A DNA stretch of 18,332 nt from Aphodosoma sp051870875 (GTDB lineage Bacteria > Bacteroidota > Bacteroidia > Bacteroidales > Paludibacteraceae), in contig JBJECG010000002.1 in the NCBI GenBank assembly GCA_051870875.1, forward strand, positions 1-18,332, written 5' to 3'. Below are positions 7,951-15,854 of this stretch, piece after piece. Numbering within the stretch: the first letter of the stretch is position 1; the number at the start of each line of letters is the position of its first letter. A program made the translations under genes and the position numbers. The notes beneath the pieces were generated by a model, which ran no database searches, was not told the origin of the DNA, and worked only from the letters and a program-made list of their open reading frames with translations.

Positions 7951-8610
7951 TCAGATGGTCAAATCCTGTTCTTCTTTCATGGTGGTTGCCTTACGCAGTA
8001 TCTCGGTCATGACCAGAATCACAAGTCCTATTAGTATCGATCCCCAATCTACGCAATTGAAGTAGGCTATCGAGAGATGGTCAATATCCACTAACAGCGA
8101 TGCATAATAGTGACGCCCGATTTCCCACAGCGATGCCAGTGCAGCCAGAAGCAGAAAGTAAAACCCGATATGGTTGAGCAATCGTATGATATCGCTCTCA
8201 AAAACTTTTGCTCTGGTGAACCGTATCATGATTTTGACAAATACCACTACTATGATTATGTTCAGTACAAGTATCATGATGTTGAAGCCGCTGAGAGTGT
8301 ATTGCAGTATCTTTTGTCCGGCAGTGAGCGGTGTCAGATGGTCTGAAAATTCGTGTATTGAGACATTGTTGGGCACTATCCATACCGAATCGCCGGTCAG
8401 TTGGTTTATGTCGTTGTTTTCAGGTATTTCCAGTTTGTTGTAGACATTCAGAGTCAGGTAGCTGCGCCCGTCCAGTTTGTTTGCTGTCAGGTGCGATGCT
8501 ATGTTTGTCCCTTCCGACCAACCCTGGGCAAAATACCATCCTGAGTTGATCACCCCTGATACAAAGAAAGTTATCAGCAAGATTATGCACAGGTTTTTCA
8601 GACGTTGCAT
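7951..8610 (-). CDS. DUF2975 family integral membrane protein
   Basis: A 219-residue protein with four predicted membrane segments at about residues 8-27, 106-129, 147-165 and 188-206. A soluble loop of about 80 residues between the first two probably lies outside the cytoplasm. The C-terminus, a last helix followed by a charged tail ending EEQDLTI, is the hallmark of DUF2975 proteins (Bacillus YoaS type), whose biochemical role is not established. The partner YozG-type regulator is 64 bases downstream and the M16 peptidase follows it. It is the first gene of the probable operon, with a promoter about 100 bases upstream (8709-8739). A membrane sensor or regulator-partner role is plausible but unproven. 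Confidence 0.82.
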   Translation of the reverse strand: MQRLKNLCIILLITFFVSGVINSGWYFAQGWSEGTNIASHLTANKLDGRSYLTLNVYNKLEIPENNDINQLTGDSVWIVPNNVSIHEFSDHLTPLTAGQKILQYTLSGFNIMILVLNIIIVVVFVKIMIRFTRAKVFESDIIRLLNHIGFYFLLLAALASLWEIGRHYYASLLVDIDHLSIAYFNCVDWGSILIGLVILVMTEILRKATTMKEEQDLTI

Positions 8611-8708
8611 AGATGTAGTACTATAATGTGTTCTGGTGTTGACTTTGTTTGCCGTGTATTGTGGCGCATATTGGTATTTTTACCGTTGTTTGCACGACTT
8701 GTCAGGCG

Positions 8709-8739
8709 CAAAGGTACGAATATTTTTTTTTCCGACCAA
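8709..8739 (-). promoter_or_regulatory. Promoter of the DUF2975-XRE-M16 operon
   Basis: On the minus strand, TTG (plus positions 8737-8739) lies 20 bases before TACCTTTG (8709-8716). This fits the Bacteroidetes -33/-7 promoter, and the spacing is identical to the promoters found before perR and pnp. The expected transcription start is near 8700, giving a leader of about 90 bases before the ATG at 8610. Confidence 0.75.
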
Positions 8740-8791
8740 GAATTTTTATTGTTTTTCGATAAAATATATTGGTTTGCCCATCGTTTATGTG

Positions 8792-8845
8792 CAAACAACA
8801 GGCGATGTATCGGATCTTGTAATTGATACATCGCCTGATCGTTTG
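8792..8845 (-). terminator. Hairpin downstream of sufE, likely terminator
   Basis: CAGGCGATGTATC (8799-8811) and GATACATCGCCTG (8825-8837) form a perfect 13-base stem. It is extended beyond a small internal loop by CAAAC/GTTTG (8792-8796 with 8841-8845). It lies about 30 bases past the sufE stop codon and before the next promoter. No clear T-run follows on the minus strand, so termination may be Rho-assisted or the element may act as a 3' stabiliser. Confidence 0.65.
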
Positions 8846-8875
8846 GCAAACAGTATTTTGAACTGATGAATACGG

Positions 8876-9310
8876 TTATTTCAGCACGTCTTTCGAAAGC
8901 GATTTCATGGCATATGCCTTGATTTGGTGCATCATGGAAACCAGTCCGTTACTGCGTGTAGGAGACAGGTGTTCGCGGAGTCCTATCTTGTCGATGAAGC
9001 TGAAATCCATTCCGGCCACTTCTGTAGCCAGGCATCCCGATACCACACTGATAAGCAGTGCCACTATACCACGCACTATTATGGCATCGCTTTCGCCTTT
9101 GTAATATACGCGGCCGTCGCGTTCTTCGCATGTAAGCCATGCCTGGCTCTGGCAGCCGTGTATAAGTGTGATTTCGTTTTTGTCTTTTTCGTCCAATGGC
9201 TCCAGTTTTGCCCCAAGATCAACAAGGTATTGGTAGCGATCCATCCAGTCGTCATAGGCGGAGAATGTTTCTATGAGTTCTTCTTCTTTTTCTTTGAGTG
9301 TCGGATACAT
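8876..9310 (-). CDS. sufE: SufE family cysteine desulfurase sulfur acceptor
   Basis: The 144-residue protein matches SufE, which takes persulfide sulfur from the cysteine desulfurase SufS and stimulates it during iron-sulfur cluster assembly. The active-site cysteine is Cys53 in LIHGCQSQAWL. The following VYYKGESDAIIVRGIVALL strand and helix and the late LSPTRSNGLVSM segment are typical. The length is normal. No sufS or sufBCD lies in the window, so it works with a Suf machine encoded elsewhere. It follows aroA by 32 bases on the same strand and is probably the last gene of the DUF6242-aroA-sufE transcript. A hairpin follows the stop codon. Confidence 0.93.
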   Translation of the reverse strand: MYPTLKEKEEELIETFSAYDDWMDRYQYLVDLGAKLEPLDEKDKNEITLIHGCQSQAWLTCEERDGRVYYKGESDAIIVRGIVALLISVVSGCLATEVAGMDFSFIDKIGLREHLSPTRSNGLVSMMHQIKAYAMKSLSKDVLK

Positions 9311-9342
9311 AATGTTATTCGGTATTGGTTATTGATAAATTG

Positions 9343-10602
9343 TTACGATACAAAGCGGTTGTACTGTTCCCAGAACACAGGATATGACTTCCGCACTACC
9401 GATGGGTCATTGAGACGGATGTTGCGTTTCATCCCAACCAGAGCCAATGCCATGGCTATCCGGTGGTCATCGTGGGTGTCAAGCGGCAGTGGGGCGGATG
9501 TGACCGGCTGTATCACTGTATGTCTCTGTGTCGGCAAGTTGCAAAGTGACGATGTCTTTTCATCGAAAGTTACGGTATATCCGCATTTTGCCAGTTCCTC
9601 GACCAGGGCTTTGGTGCGGTCACTTTCTTTATGTCTGAGTGTTTCGGCTCCGGTTATGGAAACTCTGACATTCATCAGGCATGCTGTGACTATGATGGCC
9701 GGTATGGCATCCGGATTCTGTCTGCATTCTATAGTCAGGTCATTATCCGCAATTCCTGTGCCGGATATTTCCACTCCCATTTCTTTTTGGTTGCATGTCA
9801 CTCCGAAGAGTCTGAATATTTCTGCGATGACTGCATCTGGTTGGACTGATGCCAATGACAGTCCTGACAGCAGTATCCTGTGTCCAGGATGTGTGGCTGC
9901 CGCTGCAAACCAGAATGTCGCTGCCGACCAGTCTCGCTCATTGTACAGGCTTTTGTCTCGAGGGTCGAAGCTGTACATTGTATTTGCAACGGTTATATTC
10001 CGGCCGGCAAATTCTACCGATACACCGTAATGCCGCATTACCTCAGCAGTCATTTTCGTATAGCTCTCCGAAACCGGCTGTCCGTCCAGAGTAATGTGGA
10101 GGGGGCTTTCCATCAGCGGTGCCGCCAGCATCAACGCCGATATGTATTGGCTGCTTATGCCGGCATTGATTGTCACACTGCCTCCCGAAAGTTTCCTGCC
10201 GTGTATCAGCAAAGGCGCATGTCCGTCTTCGTTGAGGTACCGGATTTCGGCGCCGAGCGAGATAAGCACGTCCGCCAGATGGCTTATGGGGCGGGAACAT
10301 AGCTGGCTTGTACCGGTGAGTTTTATCGCTGTGCCTGGCATAGCTGCCGCATATGCAGTAAGGAAACGCAGAGCGGTGCCGGAGTTGCTGACGTTTATGT
10401 CCATGATTCCGGTGCCGGCTGTCAGGCCTGCAAGAGGTTGCTTGATGGCTGGAAATGCCGCTGCCAATGCGTTTATATCGTCACAGTCATTGTCAAACCT
10501 TACGATTTTGCCTGCTATTGCACTTATGACCAGACATCTGGCACGCAGGCTTTTTGAATATGGCAGATCAATTGTCGTACTATTTGTATCGTGCTTCTTC
10601 AT
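9343..10602 (-). CDS. aroA: 3-phosphoshikimate 1-carboxyvinyltransferase (EPSP synthase)
   Basis: The 419-residue enzyme joins phosphoenolpyruvate to shikimate 3-phosphate in the sixth step of chorismate synthesis. Visible signatures are LPYSKSLRAR with Lys17 (N-terminal substrate loop), SNSGTALRF (72-80, the family's GNAGT-type motif in Bacteroidetes form), SRP (102-104), SSQY (149-152), ERDWSAATFW with the catalytic-type Asp, HKESDR, and DHRIAMALAL near the C-terminus. The two-domain inside-out barrel would be complete. The gene begins 22 bases after the lipoprotein gene and sufE follows after 32 bases. No other shikimate-pathway gene is present. The SNSGT motif differs from the GNAGT of Escherichia coli AroA. 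That replaces the glycine-alanine region involved in glyphosate sensitivity, but its effect cannot be judged from sequence alone. Confidence 0.95.
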   Translation of the reverse strand: MKKHDTNSTTIDLPYSKSLRARCLVISAIAGKIVRFDNDCDDINALAAAFPAIKQPLAGLTAGTGIMDINVSNSGTALRFLTAYAAAMPGTAIKLTGTSQLCSRPISHLADVLISLGAEIRYLNEDGHAPLLIHGRKLSGGSVTINAGISSQYISALMLAAPLMESPLHITLDGQPVSESYTKMTAEVMRHYGVSVEFAGRNITVANTMYSFDPRDKSLYNERDWSAATFWFAAAATHPGHRILLSGLSLASVQPDAVIAEIFRLFGVTCNQKEMGVEISGTGIADNDLTIECRQNPDAIPAIIVTACLMNVRVSITGAETLRHKESDRTKALVEELAKCGYTVTFDEKTSSLCNLPTQRHTVIQPVTSAPLPLDTHDDHRIAMALALVGMKRNIRLNDPSVVRKSYPVFWEQYNRFVS

Positions 10603-10624
10603 TTCTCGGAGCGCAAGGAGCGTA

Positions 10625-11938
10625 CTACGATTTGAATCCGGGCAATGATGAGTAGTTCAATCCCGACCACACGTCTGAGACGGATGTGTCATCGGAAGTG
10701 TAGCCTCCTATGAAATAGATGAAGCCGTTGCCTGGAATGATGACAGAATGTCCGTATCTGCGTACATAAAGTTGCGGTATCTCCATTTTAGTGCCTTTTA
10801 CAGATTGCCATGTAAGCCCGAAGTCTTTGGATTTCAACTCTTCTTGCAGTATGTTGCCGTCTTTGTCGTGCCCGCCGACCAGCATTAGATGACCGGCATA
10901 CTGGGCTATGGCCGAATAGGCATGCGGAGTGATGGTTTTGGAACCTGATGACAAATTGCTCCAATACGAGCAGTCTTCAGTGCTCCACACCGAATTAAGG
11001 TAATTGCCGTCAGTGTCTATACCTCCGGCTACAAACGCCCTGTATGCACCTGACGGACCCCGAGATACGAGTATGGCTTCCCCTGTCACAGGAAAGTCGT
11101 ATGGCAGAATACAGGCTTCAGTCCATCTGTAGTTATCGTCCAGACGCATGAGCGTCTGCTCCTTGCCGTTTACGGCTACGGCATACAGCGCATTGTTCAT
11201 GTAGAACAGGAGACGGTCGATGCCACCTTCGGTTTCTACCGGTGTCCATCTCAGTCCGTCAGGACTTTTGTACAGCTTGTTGTCAATGGTGAGGTATACT
11301 TCATTCCCTGTTGATACTGAATGCGGGAGATCGGCAGAAGCTTGGCTGTCGGGAAGCCCGGATACGGTACCGGCATTCCATGTCTTGCCGTTTACGGACG
11401 TATAGACAGTGAATGTGCCGTCGAGAATGCCCATATACACCATTTTTTCATTGAGATATACGGCATGTTGTCCGGACGTTACCCCACGAAACACTTGGGT
11501 GGCTATACCTTCCCAGATTATGGTGTCAGGATCTACTGTATGTTTGTTGACATTCAGACGGTATGTGGCTTCTGTTTTCTTGTCGGCTGCCACTACCCGG
11601 AACGTAAACTGGTTTTCAAAATTAAGCCACAGAGTGTCAAACATATAGAAATCTATGGTATCATTTACATAAATCTTGTGGAATGTGGGGTTGATGACCG
11701 CGTAGAGACTGTCGATGCGCGTATGCATGTCAAGTGAATCGGCATTGTATATGAGCATTGAATCCTGATTTATGCTGAAACGGCATTTGCTGACTGCCGA
11801 ATTGCCTTTGAGGGAGAACCCGGTTATTACCGCTGTTTCGGAGATCTTGTTATTGGTGTCATTATTATTGCCGATACAGGAGACGAAAGTTATTATTACG
11901 AGTGTGGCCAACAGCAGGGAAAACGTAATCCGGTTCAT
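10625..11938 (-). CDS. DUF6242-like lipoprotein with Kelch-type beta-propeller
   Basis: The 437-residue product starts with a lipoprotein signal (MNRITFSLLLATLVIITFVSC, residues 1-21, split here only by its parts: hydrophobic core 5-17, lipobox FVSC 18-21). Lipidation at Cys21 would anchor it in an envelope membrane. Residues of about 30-130 look like a beta-rich domain (AVITGFSLKGNSAVS...YRLNV) resembling those in DUF6242 proteins of Bacteroidales. From about 135 on, repeated blade-like units occur, such as AFVAGGIDTDGNYLNSVWST, GHLMLVGGHDKDGN and GFIYFIGGYTSDDTSVSDVW, consistent with a Kelch-type propeller. The ATG at 11938 is chosen for the signal peptide; an upstream in-frame ATG at 11992 adds a non-signal extension. 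Binding partner and function are unknown. It leads the transcript into aroA and sufE, a curious pairing without an obvious functional link. Confidence 0.82.
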   Translation of the reverse strand: MNRITFSLLLATLVIITFVSCIGNNNDTNNKISETAVITGFSLKGNSAVSKCRFSINQDSMLIYNADSLDMHTRIDSLYAVINPTFHKIYVNDTIDFYMFDTLWLNFENQFTFRVVAADKKTEATYRLNVNKHTVDPDTIIWEGIATQVFRGVTSGQHAVYLNEKMVYMGILDGTFTVYTSVNGKTWNAGTVSGLPDSQASADLPHSVSTGNEVYLTIDNKLYKSPDGLRWTPVETEGGIDRLLFYMNNALYAVAVNGKEQTLMRLDDNYRWTEACILPYDFPVTGEAILVSRGPSGAYRAFVAGGIDTDGNYLNSVWSTEDCSYWSNLSSGSKTITPHAYSAIAQYAGHLMLVGGHDKDGNILQEELKSKDFGLTWQSVKGTKMEIPQLYVRRYGHSVIIPGNGFIYFIGGYTSDDTSVSDVWSGLNYSSLPGFKS

Positions 11939-11981
11939 AGTGTAAAGGTAATATTGTTCAGTATAATCACATATAACTATG

Positions 11982-11989
11982 CAAAAGTA
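11982..11989 (-). promoter_or_regulatory. Putative -7 element for the lipoprotein-aroA-sufE transcript
   Basis: On the minus strand the sequence TACTTTTG matches TAnnTTTG exactly, 43 bases before the lipoprotein ATG. About 20 bases upstream lies TTTAG (12008-12012), an imperfect -33 element. It is divergent from the nitroreductase promoter in a 150-base intergenic region. Confidence 0.5.
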
Positions 11990-12053
11990 CAAAAAATATG
12001 CGGAATGCTAAAATATGGTATGTGTAAAAAGTGCAAACTGCCGGAATTTTGCG

Positions 12054-12061
12054 TAACTTTG
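12054..12061 (+). promoter_or_regulatory. Putative -7 element for the nitroreductase gene
   Basis: TAACTTTG matches TAnnTTTG and ends 27 bases before the ATG at 12089. The position 20 bases upstream reads GTG rather than TTG, so the -33 element is weak. Confidence 0.5.
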
Positions 12062-12088
12062 CAGATACATTGGATAATATGATATTTT

Positions 12089-12658
12089 ATGACACTTGAA
12101 GAGTTGGTTATGCGTAACAGGAGTTACCGGCGTTTCGATACGAACGGGCGGATTGCGTACGGGCAGCTGCTCGGATGGCTTGATGTGATACGCCGGACAG
12201 CTTCAGGGCGTAATATGCAATCGTTGAAATACGCATTGTCTTACGATGAGGAAACGAATGGAAAGATATTCGCCCAGCTGAAATGGGCCGGATATTTGCC
12301 GGACTGGAATCCGTCGGAATCGGAACAGCCGGCTGCGTATGTGGTGTTCTGCAATGACAGCCGGCTGTCGGCAGCTACGCCACAAATAGATCTTGGCATA
12401 CAGGCGCAGACACTGTTGCTTGCTGCAGCGGAATCCGGTTATGGAGGCTGCATGTTGCTGGCATTCAATAAAGAGCGAATCTCGGAGATATTAAGTTTGC
12501 CTGCCAACCTGACTCCATGTATGGTGGTTGCACTCGGTTTGCCGGCGGAGCACTGCATCATAGAACCGTTACCTGATACCGGTGACATCCGATACTACCG
12601 TGATGCCGATGGTGTCCATCACGTTCCGAAACGTTCGCTTGCCGAATTGGTGGTCTGA
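12089..12658 (+). CDS. Nitroreductase family FMN-dependent oxidoreductase
   Basis: The 189-residue protein belongs to the nitroreductase superfamily, homodimeric flavoenzymes that use NAD(P)H to reduce nitro-aromatics, quinones or other acceptors. The N-terminal RNRSYRRFD (9-17) is the phosphate-binding arginine cluster for FMN. ASGRNMQSLKYAL (38-50) corresponds to the SxxNxQP FMN-contact motif, with Leu in place of the usual Pro. DLGIQAQTLLLAAAESGYGGC (101-121; core IQAQTLLLAAAESGYG) is the dimer-interface helix and glycine turn. It is slightly short, as in compact members of the family. It is transcribed alone, divergent from the lipoprotein gene and convergent with the patatin gene. The physiological substrate cannot be assigned. 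Confidence 0.9.
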   Translation: MTLEELVMRNRSYRRFDTNGRIAYGQLLGWLDVIRRTASGRNMQSLKYALSYDEETNGKIFAQLKWAGYLPDWNPSESEQPAAYVVFCNDSRLSAATPQIDLGIQAQTLLLAAAESGYGGCMLLAFNKERISEILSLPANLTPCMVVALGLPAEHCIIEPLPDTGDIRYYRDADGVHHVPKRSLAELVV

Positions 12659-12705
12659 AAAATGTGTTTGCGAAGACAAAAGGATTGACGCGACACTGAT
12701 GCCGG

Positions 12706-13578
12706 TCATTTTTTTGTCTTGACATTTTTTGCCTTTGTGAAAATGTCAGGATTGGATTTTATGAATTCCATGCCTGAGCTGTATCCTATCTGGTATATTT
12801 CGTAGAACTTGTTGTAGTCGGTGGTTTTATATGAGTGGTTGACAGGTACATTTATCAGATAGTCGCACATGTTGCGCCCTTCTTTGGTGTTTTCGTAGAT
12901 GAGCAGAGAGAGTGACCGCGACATGACATCTCCCATTGATGTAATCTCTTTCCTGTTTTCGGCGGCATTCACATCACTTGCTATAAGTATTTTGCATAGT
13001 TTGCGTATAGGCTGGGCCGGCAGATTGTTGTATATACCCCCGTCTACATAATATTTTCCGTCAATGACGGTTGGTGCGAAGCATCCCGGTATGCAACTCG
13101 ATCCCTGAAGATATTCCACAAGCCGGTTTCCTCTGTGCATGATAACCATTTGGGCATCACTCAGATTTGTTACACAGAGATAAAACGGCATTTGCAGCGA
13201 ATCGAAAGAGTCGTGCGGCAAGTAACGCAGGAGTATATCATGCAGCTTGTCTTGTGACGATGCCCCGAGAATCTTGCGGGTATTGCGTACCGATATATCG
13301 AGAAAGGAACCTAACTTATTGAGTTGTTCCGCCTTTACCATCTCAAAAATATCCTGAGGCGACATACCGTTGGCGTACATTGCCCCTATAAGTGCTCCCA
13401 TGCTTGTGCCTGATATCACCTGCGGTTTTATGCCGTTGTCCTCCAAAGCCTGCAAAACTCCGATATGGGCAAAGCCCAACGCTCCGCCTCCGCTCAGCAC
13501 TATGCCCACATTTTTGCGTTGGGCAGACGCTGCACCGGCGAGTATTGCGGCGAGTATTAGAAGCGATATACGTTTCAT
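12706..13578 (-). CDS. Exported patatin-like phospholipase
   Basis: The 290-residue protein has a signal peptide (residues 1 to about 19, ending AGAASA) and a patatin lipase domain. All key elements are visible: the oxyanion loop SGGGALGFAHIG (29-40), the nucleophile elbow GTSMG with Ser59, and the catalytic dyad Asp179 in VDGGIYNN. Members are lipid acyl hydrolases; export suggests action on envelope phospholipids in the periplasm. The N-terminal domain is like RssA/YlbK proteins, and no C-terminal barrel follows. Its ATG overlaps the cutC stop as ATGA, so translation is probably coupled. It is the last gene of the SDR-rnhA-cutC operon and is convergent with the nitroreductase gene, 47 bases away. 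I see no clear terminator there. Confidence 0.92.
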   Translation of the reverse strand: MKRISLLILAAILAGAASAQRKNVGIVLSGGGALGFAHIGVLQALEDNGIKPQVISGTSMGALIGAMYANGMSPQDIFEMVKAEQLNKLGSFLDISVRNTRKILGASSQDKLHDILLRYLPHDSFDSLQMPFYLCVTNLSDAQMVIMHRGNRLVEYLQGSSCIPGCFAPTVIDGKYYVDGGIYNNLPAQPIRKLCKILIASDVNAAENRKEITSMGDVMSRSLSLLIYENTKEGRNMCDYLINVPVNHSYKTTDYNKFYEIYQIGYSSGMEFIKSNPDIFTKAKNVKTKK

Positions 13579-14330
13579 GGTTTCAATGTGTCCAGAATAT
13601 GGCGTATGGAATTTATCTTTTCTGTGTCGGTTGCAGTAAGTTCGTATTCGCTGGTTGTCTCATTGCTGCCCATAGATACGGCAGGATTGCGGTAAGCCAT
13701 GTGGCTGTTTACAGTACGGTTGGCTGAAAAATGAAATTCAGATGCTCCGGTTCTGAGTGCTATTTCCTTGATGTTCCGGCTGCTGATGCCGCATCCCGGC
13801 ATAATGACCGTGCGGTTGCCGGCCTGTCTGACGAGGGAACGGAGTACGCTGATGCCTTTTTCGGCTGTCCGTTGTGCACCTGATGTAAGTATGCGGTGGC
13901 AACCCAGGCCTATCAGTTGTTCCAATGCTTCCTGCGGATTTCTGCACATGTCGAAGGCACGGTGGAATGTTATGCTCATATTTCCGGCGGCGGCAATCAG
14001 CTCTCCTGTCAGGGCGGTGTCAATTTCACCTTCGGCCGTAAGACATCCTATAACCACACCGTCAACGCCTATTTCCCTGGCGGCTATGATGTCGGCAAGC
14101 ATGCTTTGTCTTTCTGTGTCGGAATATAGGAAGTCCCCTTTCCGGGGGCGGATGATGGTGTGCAGCATTGTTGAGGAAAGAAGTTTCCGGGCGGTTTTCA
14201 TTTCTCCCAAAGAGGGTGTCAGTCCGCCTTCTGAGAGGGCGGAACAAAGTTCCACGCGGTCTGCGCCGCATTGTTGGGCCTCAAAGGCAGCGGTTGCCGA
14301 GCCTACACATATTTCTATCTTATATTCCAA
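13575..14330 (-). CDS. cutC: CutC family protein (TIM barrel), probable TTG start
   Basis: From a TTG start at 14330 the product is 251 residues beginning EYKIEICVGS, very close to the Escherichia coli CutC length of 248. The signatures GADRVELCSALSEGGLTPS, HTIIRPRKGDF, TFHRAFDMC and ILTSGAQRTA are all present, so the TIM-barrel fold is complete. CutC was named for copper homeostasis. In Escherichia coli the copper phenotype was later traced to the MicL small RNA made from within the gene, so the protein's role is unsettled. The only in-frame ATG is at 14423, which would add 31 residues with no family counterpart and overlap the RNase H gene by 32 bases. The stop codon overlaps the patatin start by four bases. 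Confidence 0.88.
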   Translation of the reverse strand: MEYKIEICVGSATAAFEAQQCGADRVELCSALSEGGLTPSLGEMKTARKLLSSTMLHTIIRPRKGDFLYSDTERQSMLADIIAAREIGVDGVVIGCLTAEGEIDTALTGELIAAAGNMSITFHRAFDMCRNPQEALEQLIGLGCHRILTSGAQRTAEKGISVLRSLVRQAGNRTVIMPGCGISSRNIKEIALRTGASEFHFSANRTVNSHMAYRNPAVSMGSNETTSEYELTATDTEKINSIRHILDTLKP

Positions 14331-14391
14331 AATTGCTGTACAAAAGATAATTGGCGGTTTCGGCAGAGACAGCCTGACAGTGCGATGGTTT

Positions 14392-15012
14392 TCATTTCCG
14401 TCCGAAATCAGCGGGTATTTCACCCCAGCTGTCAGTATCCCATTTTATGATCTGTGTGGCGTATGTGTTGGAGGCAAGCCATTGTTCGGCCCGGGCTATC
14501 AGATTGAATACAGGCTCGTTTTTGAGAGTGCGTTCCAATTTGGTACGGCATTTTCCTGCACGTATCCAGGCCATGGCATTGACACTGTCGGTATAGATAG
14601 GTATAGGGCTGTGTTGCTGTTTCAGCAAGGCAAGCCCGTGGACGATGGCAAGAAATTCGCCGATGTTGTTTGTCCCTTGTTCCAACGGCCCGACATGAAA
14701 TATTTCCTGCCCGGTGGCAGTCCATACGCCCCGGTATTCCATACGCCCTGGGTTACCGCTGCATGCAGCATCCACAGATACCGACGGGACGATGATTCCG
14801 GTTGCATTGCCGCTATCGGTGTCTGCATTCCGTTTCTGGCGCACCGCCTGCCAATAGTTCATACGGAACGCTTTTTCGGCTTCTTCGCGTGTAGGATATC
14901 CCTTGAACTGCGCCCCTTTGAATCTTGCCGTATGTTGGCGGCAGACGTCCCACGAGTCGAAAATGCCCGTTTGACGGCCGCGCCATATCACATAGTAGTT
15001 GTTTTTATCCAA
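14392..15012 (-). CDS. rnhA: Ribonuclease H1 with N-terminal viroplasmin-like domain
   Basis: The 206-residue enzyme cleaves the RNA strand of RNA-DNA hybrids, for example R-loops and replication primers. Residues 6-49 form a small caulimovirus viroplasmin/RHBD hybrid-binding domain (YYVIWRGRQTGIFDSW, then QFKGYPTREEAEKAF). A linker of about 25 residues precedes the catalytic domain. The four carboxylates are Asp81 (SVDAACSGNPG), Glu119 (NNIGEFLAI), Asp142 (YTDSVNAMAW) and, by analogy with Bacillus halodurans RNase H1, Asp202 in the C-terminal IPADFGRK. The gene starts two bases after the SDR stop and ends 61 bases before the preferred cutC start. Domain order and length are normal for Bacteroidetes and Firmicutes type 1 enzymes. 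Confidence 0.94.
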   Translation of the reverse strand: MDKNNYYVIWRGRQTGIFDSWDVCRQHTARFKGAQFKGYPTREEAEKAFRMNYWQAVRQKRNADTDSGNATGIIVPSVSVDAACSGNPGRMEYRGVWTATGQEIFHVGPLEQGTNNIGEFLAIVHGLALLKQQHSPIPIYTDSVNAMAWIRAGKCRTKLERTLKNEPVFNLIARAEQWLASNTYATQIIKWDTDSWGEIPADFGRK

Positions 15013-15014
15013 TG

Positions 15015-15773
15015 TTACTTGCGGTAAATGTTTGTGGCGTTGGCTTGGGCTGTAGGAGTCACCACCAAATCATTGATGCAGACATGAGGAGGAAGAGAGA
15101 CAGCAAAACGGATGAGTTCGGCTATGTTTTCGCCGGTAAGGGGAGTCATGCCTTCATAGGTTTTGTCGGCTTTCTCCTTGTCGTTTTTGAAACGTACGAG
15201 CGAAAATTCCGTTTCTACGGCACCAGGGCAGATGTTTGTCACCTTGATGCCGTATTTGAGCATGTCGATGCGCATGGCTTTGCTCAAGGCGTCTACGGCA
15301 TGTTTGGTGGCACAATATACGTTGCCGTTGGCATATACTTCCTTGCCTGCGGTAGAACACAAGTTTACGATATGACCTTTGCCTCGTTCGCACATTATAG
15401 GCGCTATGGCACGGGTCATGTATAGCAGGCCTTTGATGTTGGTGTCGATCATCCGTTCCCAGTCATCAACCAGACCTTCCTGGATCGGTTCAAGGCCTAC
15501 AGCCAGACCAGCGTTGTTGACCAATACATCGATATTGCGCCATGCTGCCGGAATGGAGGCAACGGCCTTTTCCACTTCGTCTTGCCGGCGGACATCAAAA
15601 CAGAGTACCAAGGCATCGGCTTTGTAAGTTATGCCGACAAGGGCTTTCAGTTCTTCAAGACGTTCGCTCCGCCGTCCGGTAAGAATCAGGTTGTAACCGG
15701 CATCAGCCAAAGCTATGGCGGTAGCGCGCCCAATTCCGGAAGTAGCACCTGTAATCAATGCTATTTTCTTCAT
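15015..15773 (-). CDS. Short-chain dehydrogenase/reductase, YdfG-like
   Basis: The 252-residue classical SDR has the cofactor motif TGATSGIG (8-15), the NNAG motif (87-90), catalytic Ser140 and the YCATK pair Tyr153/Lys157. Arg34-Arg35 after the second strand favours NADP(H). The PGAVETEFSLVRF segment resembles YdfG-type enzymes, which oxidise L-allo-threonine, serine and 3-hydroxy acids; the true substrate is not determined. I chose the ATG at 15773 because the Rossmann fold begins there. The open frame continues upstream to 15962, but those 63 residues are unlike the family. It is the first gene of the SDR-rnhA-cutC-patatin operon, with a -7 element about 80 bases upstream. Confidence 0.92.
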   Translation of the reverse strand: MKKIALITGATSGIGRATAIALADAGYNLILTGRRSERLEELKALVGITYKADALVLCFDVRRQDEVEKAVASIPAAWRNIDVLVNNAGLAVGLEPIQEGLVDDWERMIDTNIKGLLYMTRAIAPIMCERGKGHIVNLCSTAGKEVYANGNVYCATKHAVDALSKAMRIDMLKYGIKVTNICPGAVETEFSLVRFKNDKEKADKTYEGMTPLTGENIAELIRFAVSLPPHVCINDLVVTPTAQANATNIYRK

Positions 15774-15854
15774 AAATAGTGTGTTATGTTGTTGGTAATT
15801 AATTCGTGTGTCGATGTCGAGACTCCTGATTTGCAGGGTTGTGCTTACGGGCAT

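Noticed and set aside
8924..10030. 368-codon open frame on the + strand opposite sufE and aroA
   Set aside because: It overlaps clear coding regions on the other strand and its translation resembles no protein family.
14331..14345. TATCTTTTG on the minus strand just before the cutC TTG start as a promoter
   Set aside because: It has one extra base compared with TAnnTTTG and lies only a few bases from the start codon; the gene is better explained as part of the operon.
13768..15027. 419-codon open frame on the + strand opposite cutC and rnhA
   Set aside because: Antisense to two well-supported genes, no recognisable domain, Cys- and Ser-rich composition, no promoter element; it is a shadow frame.
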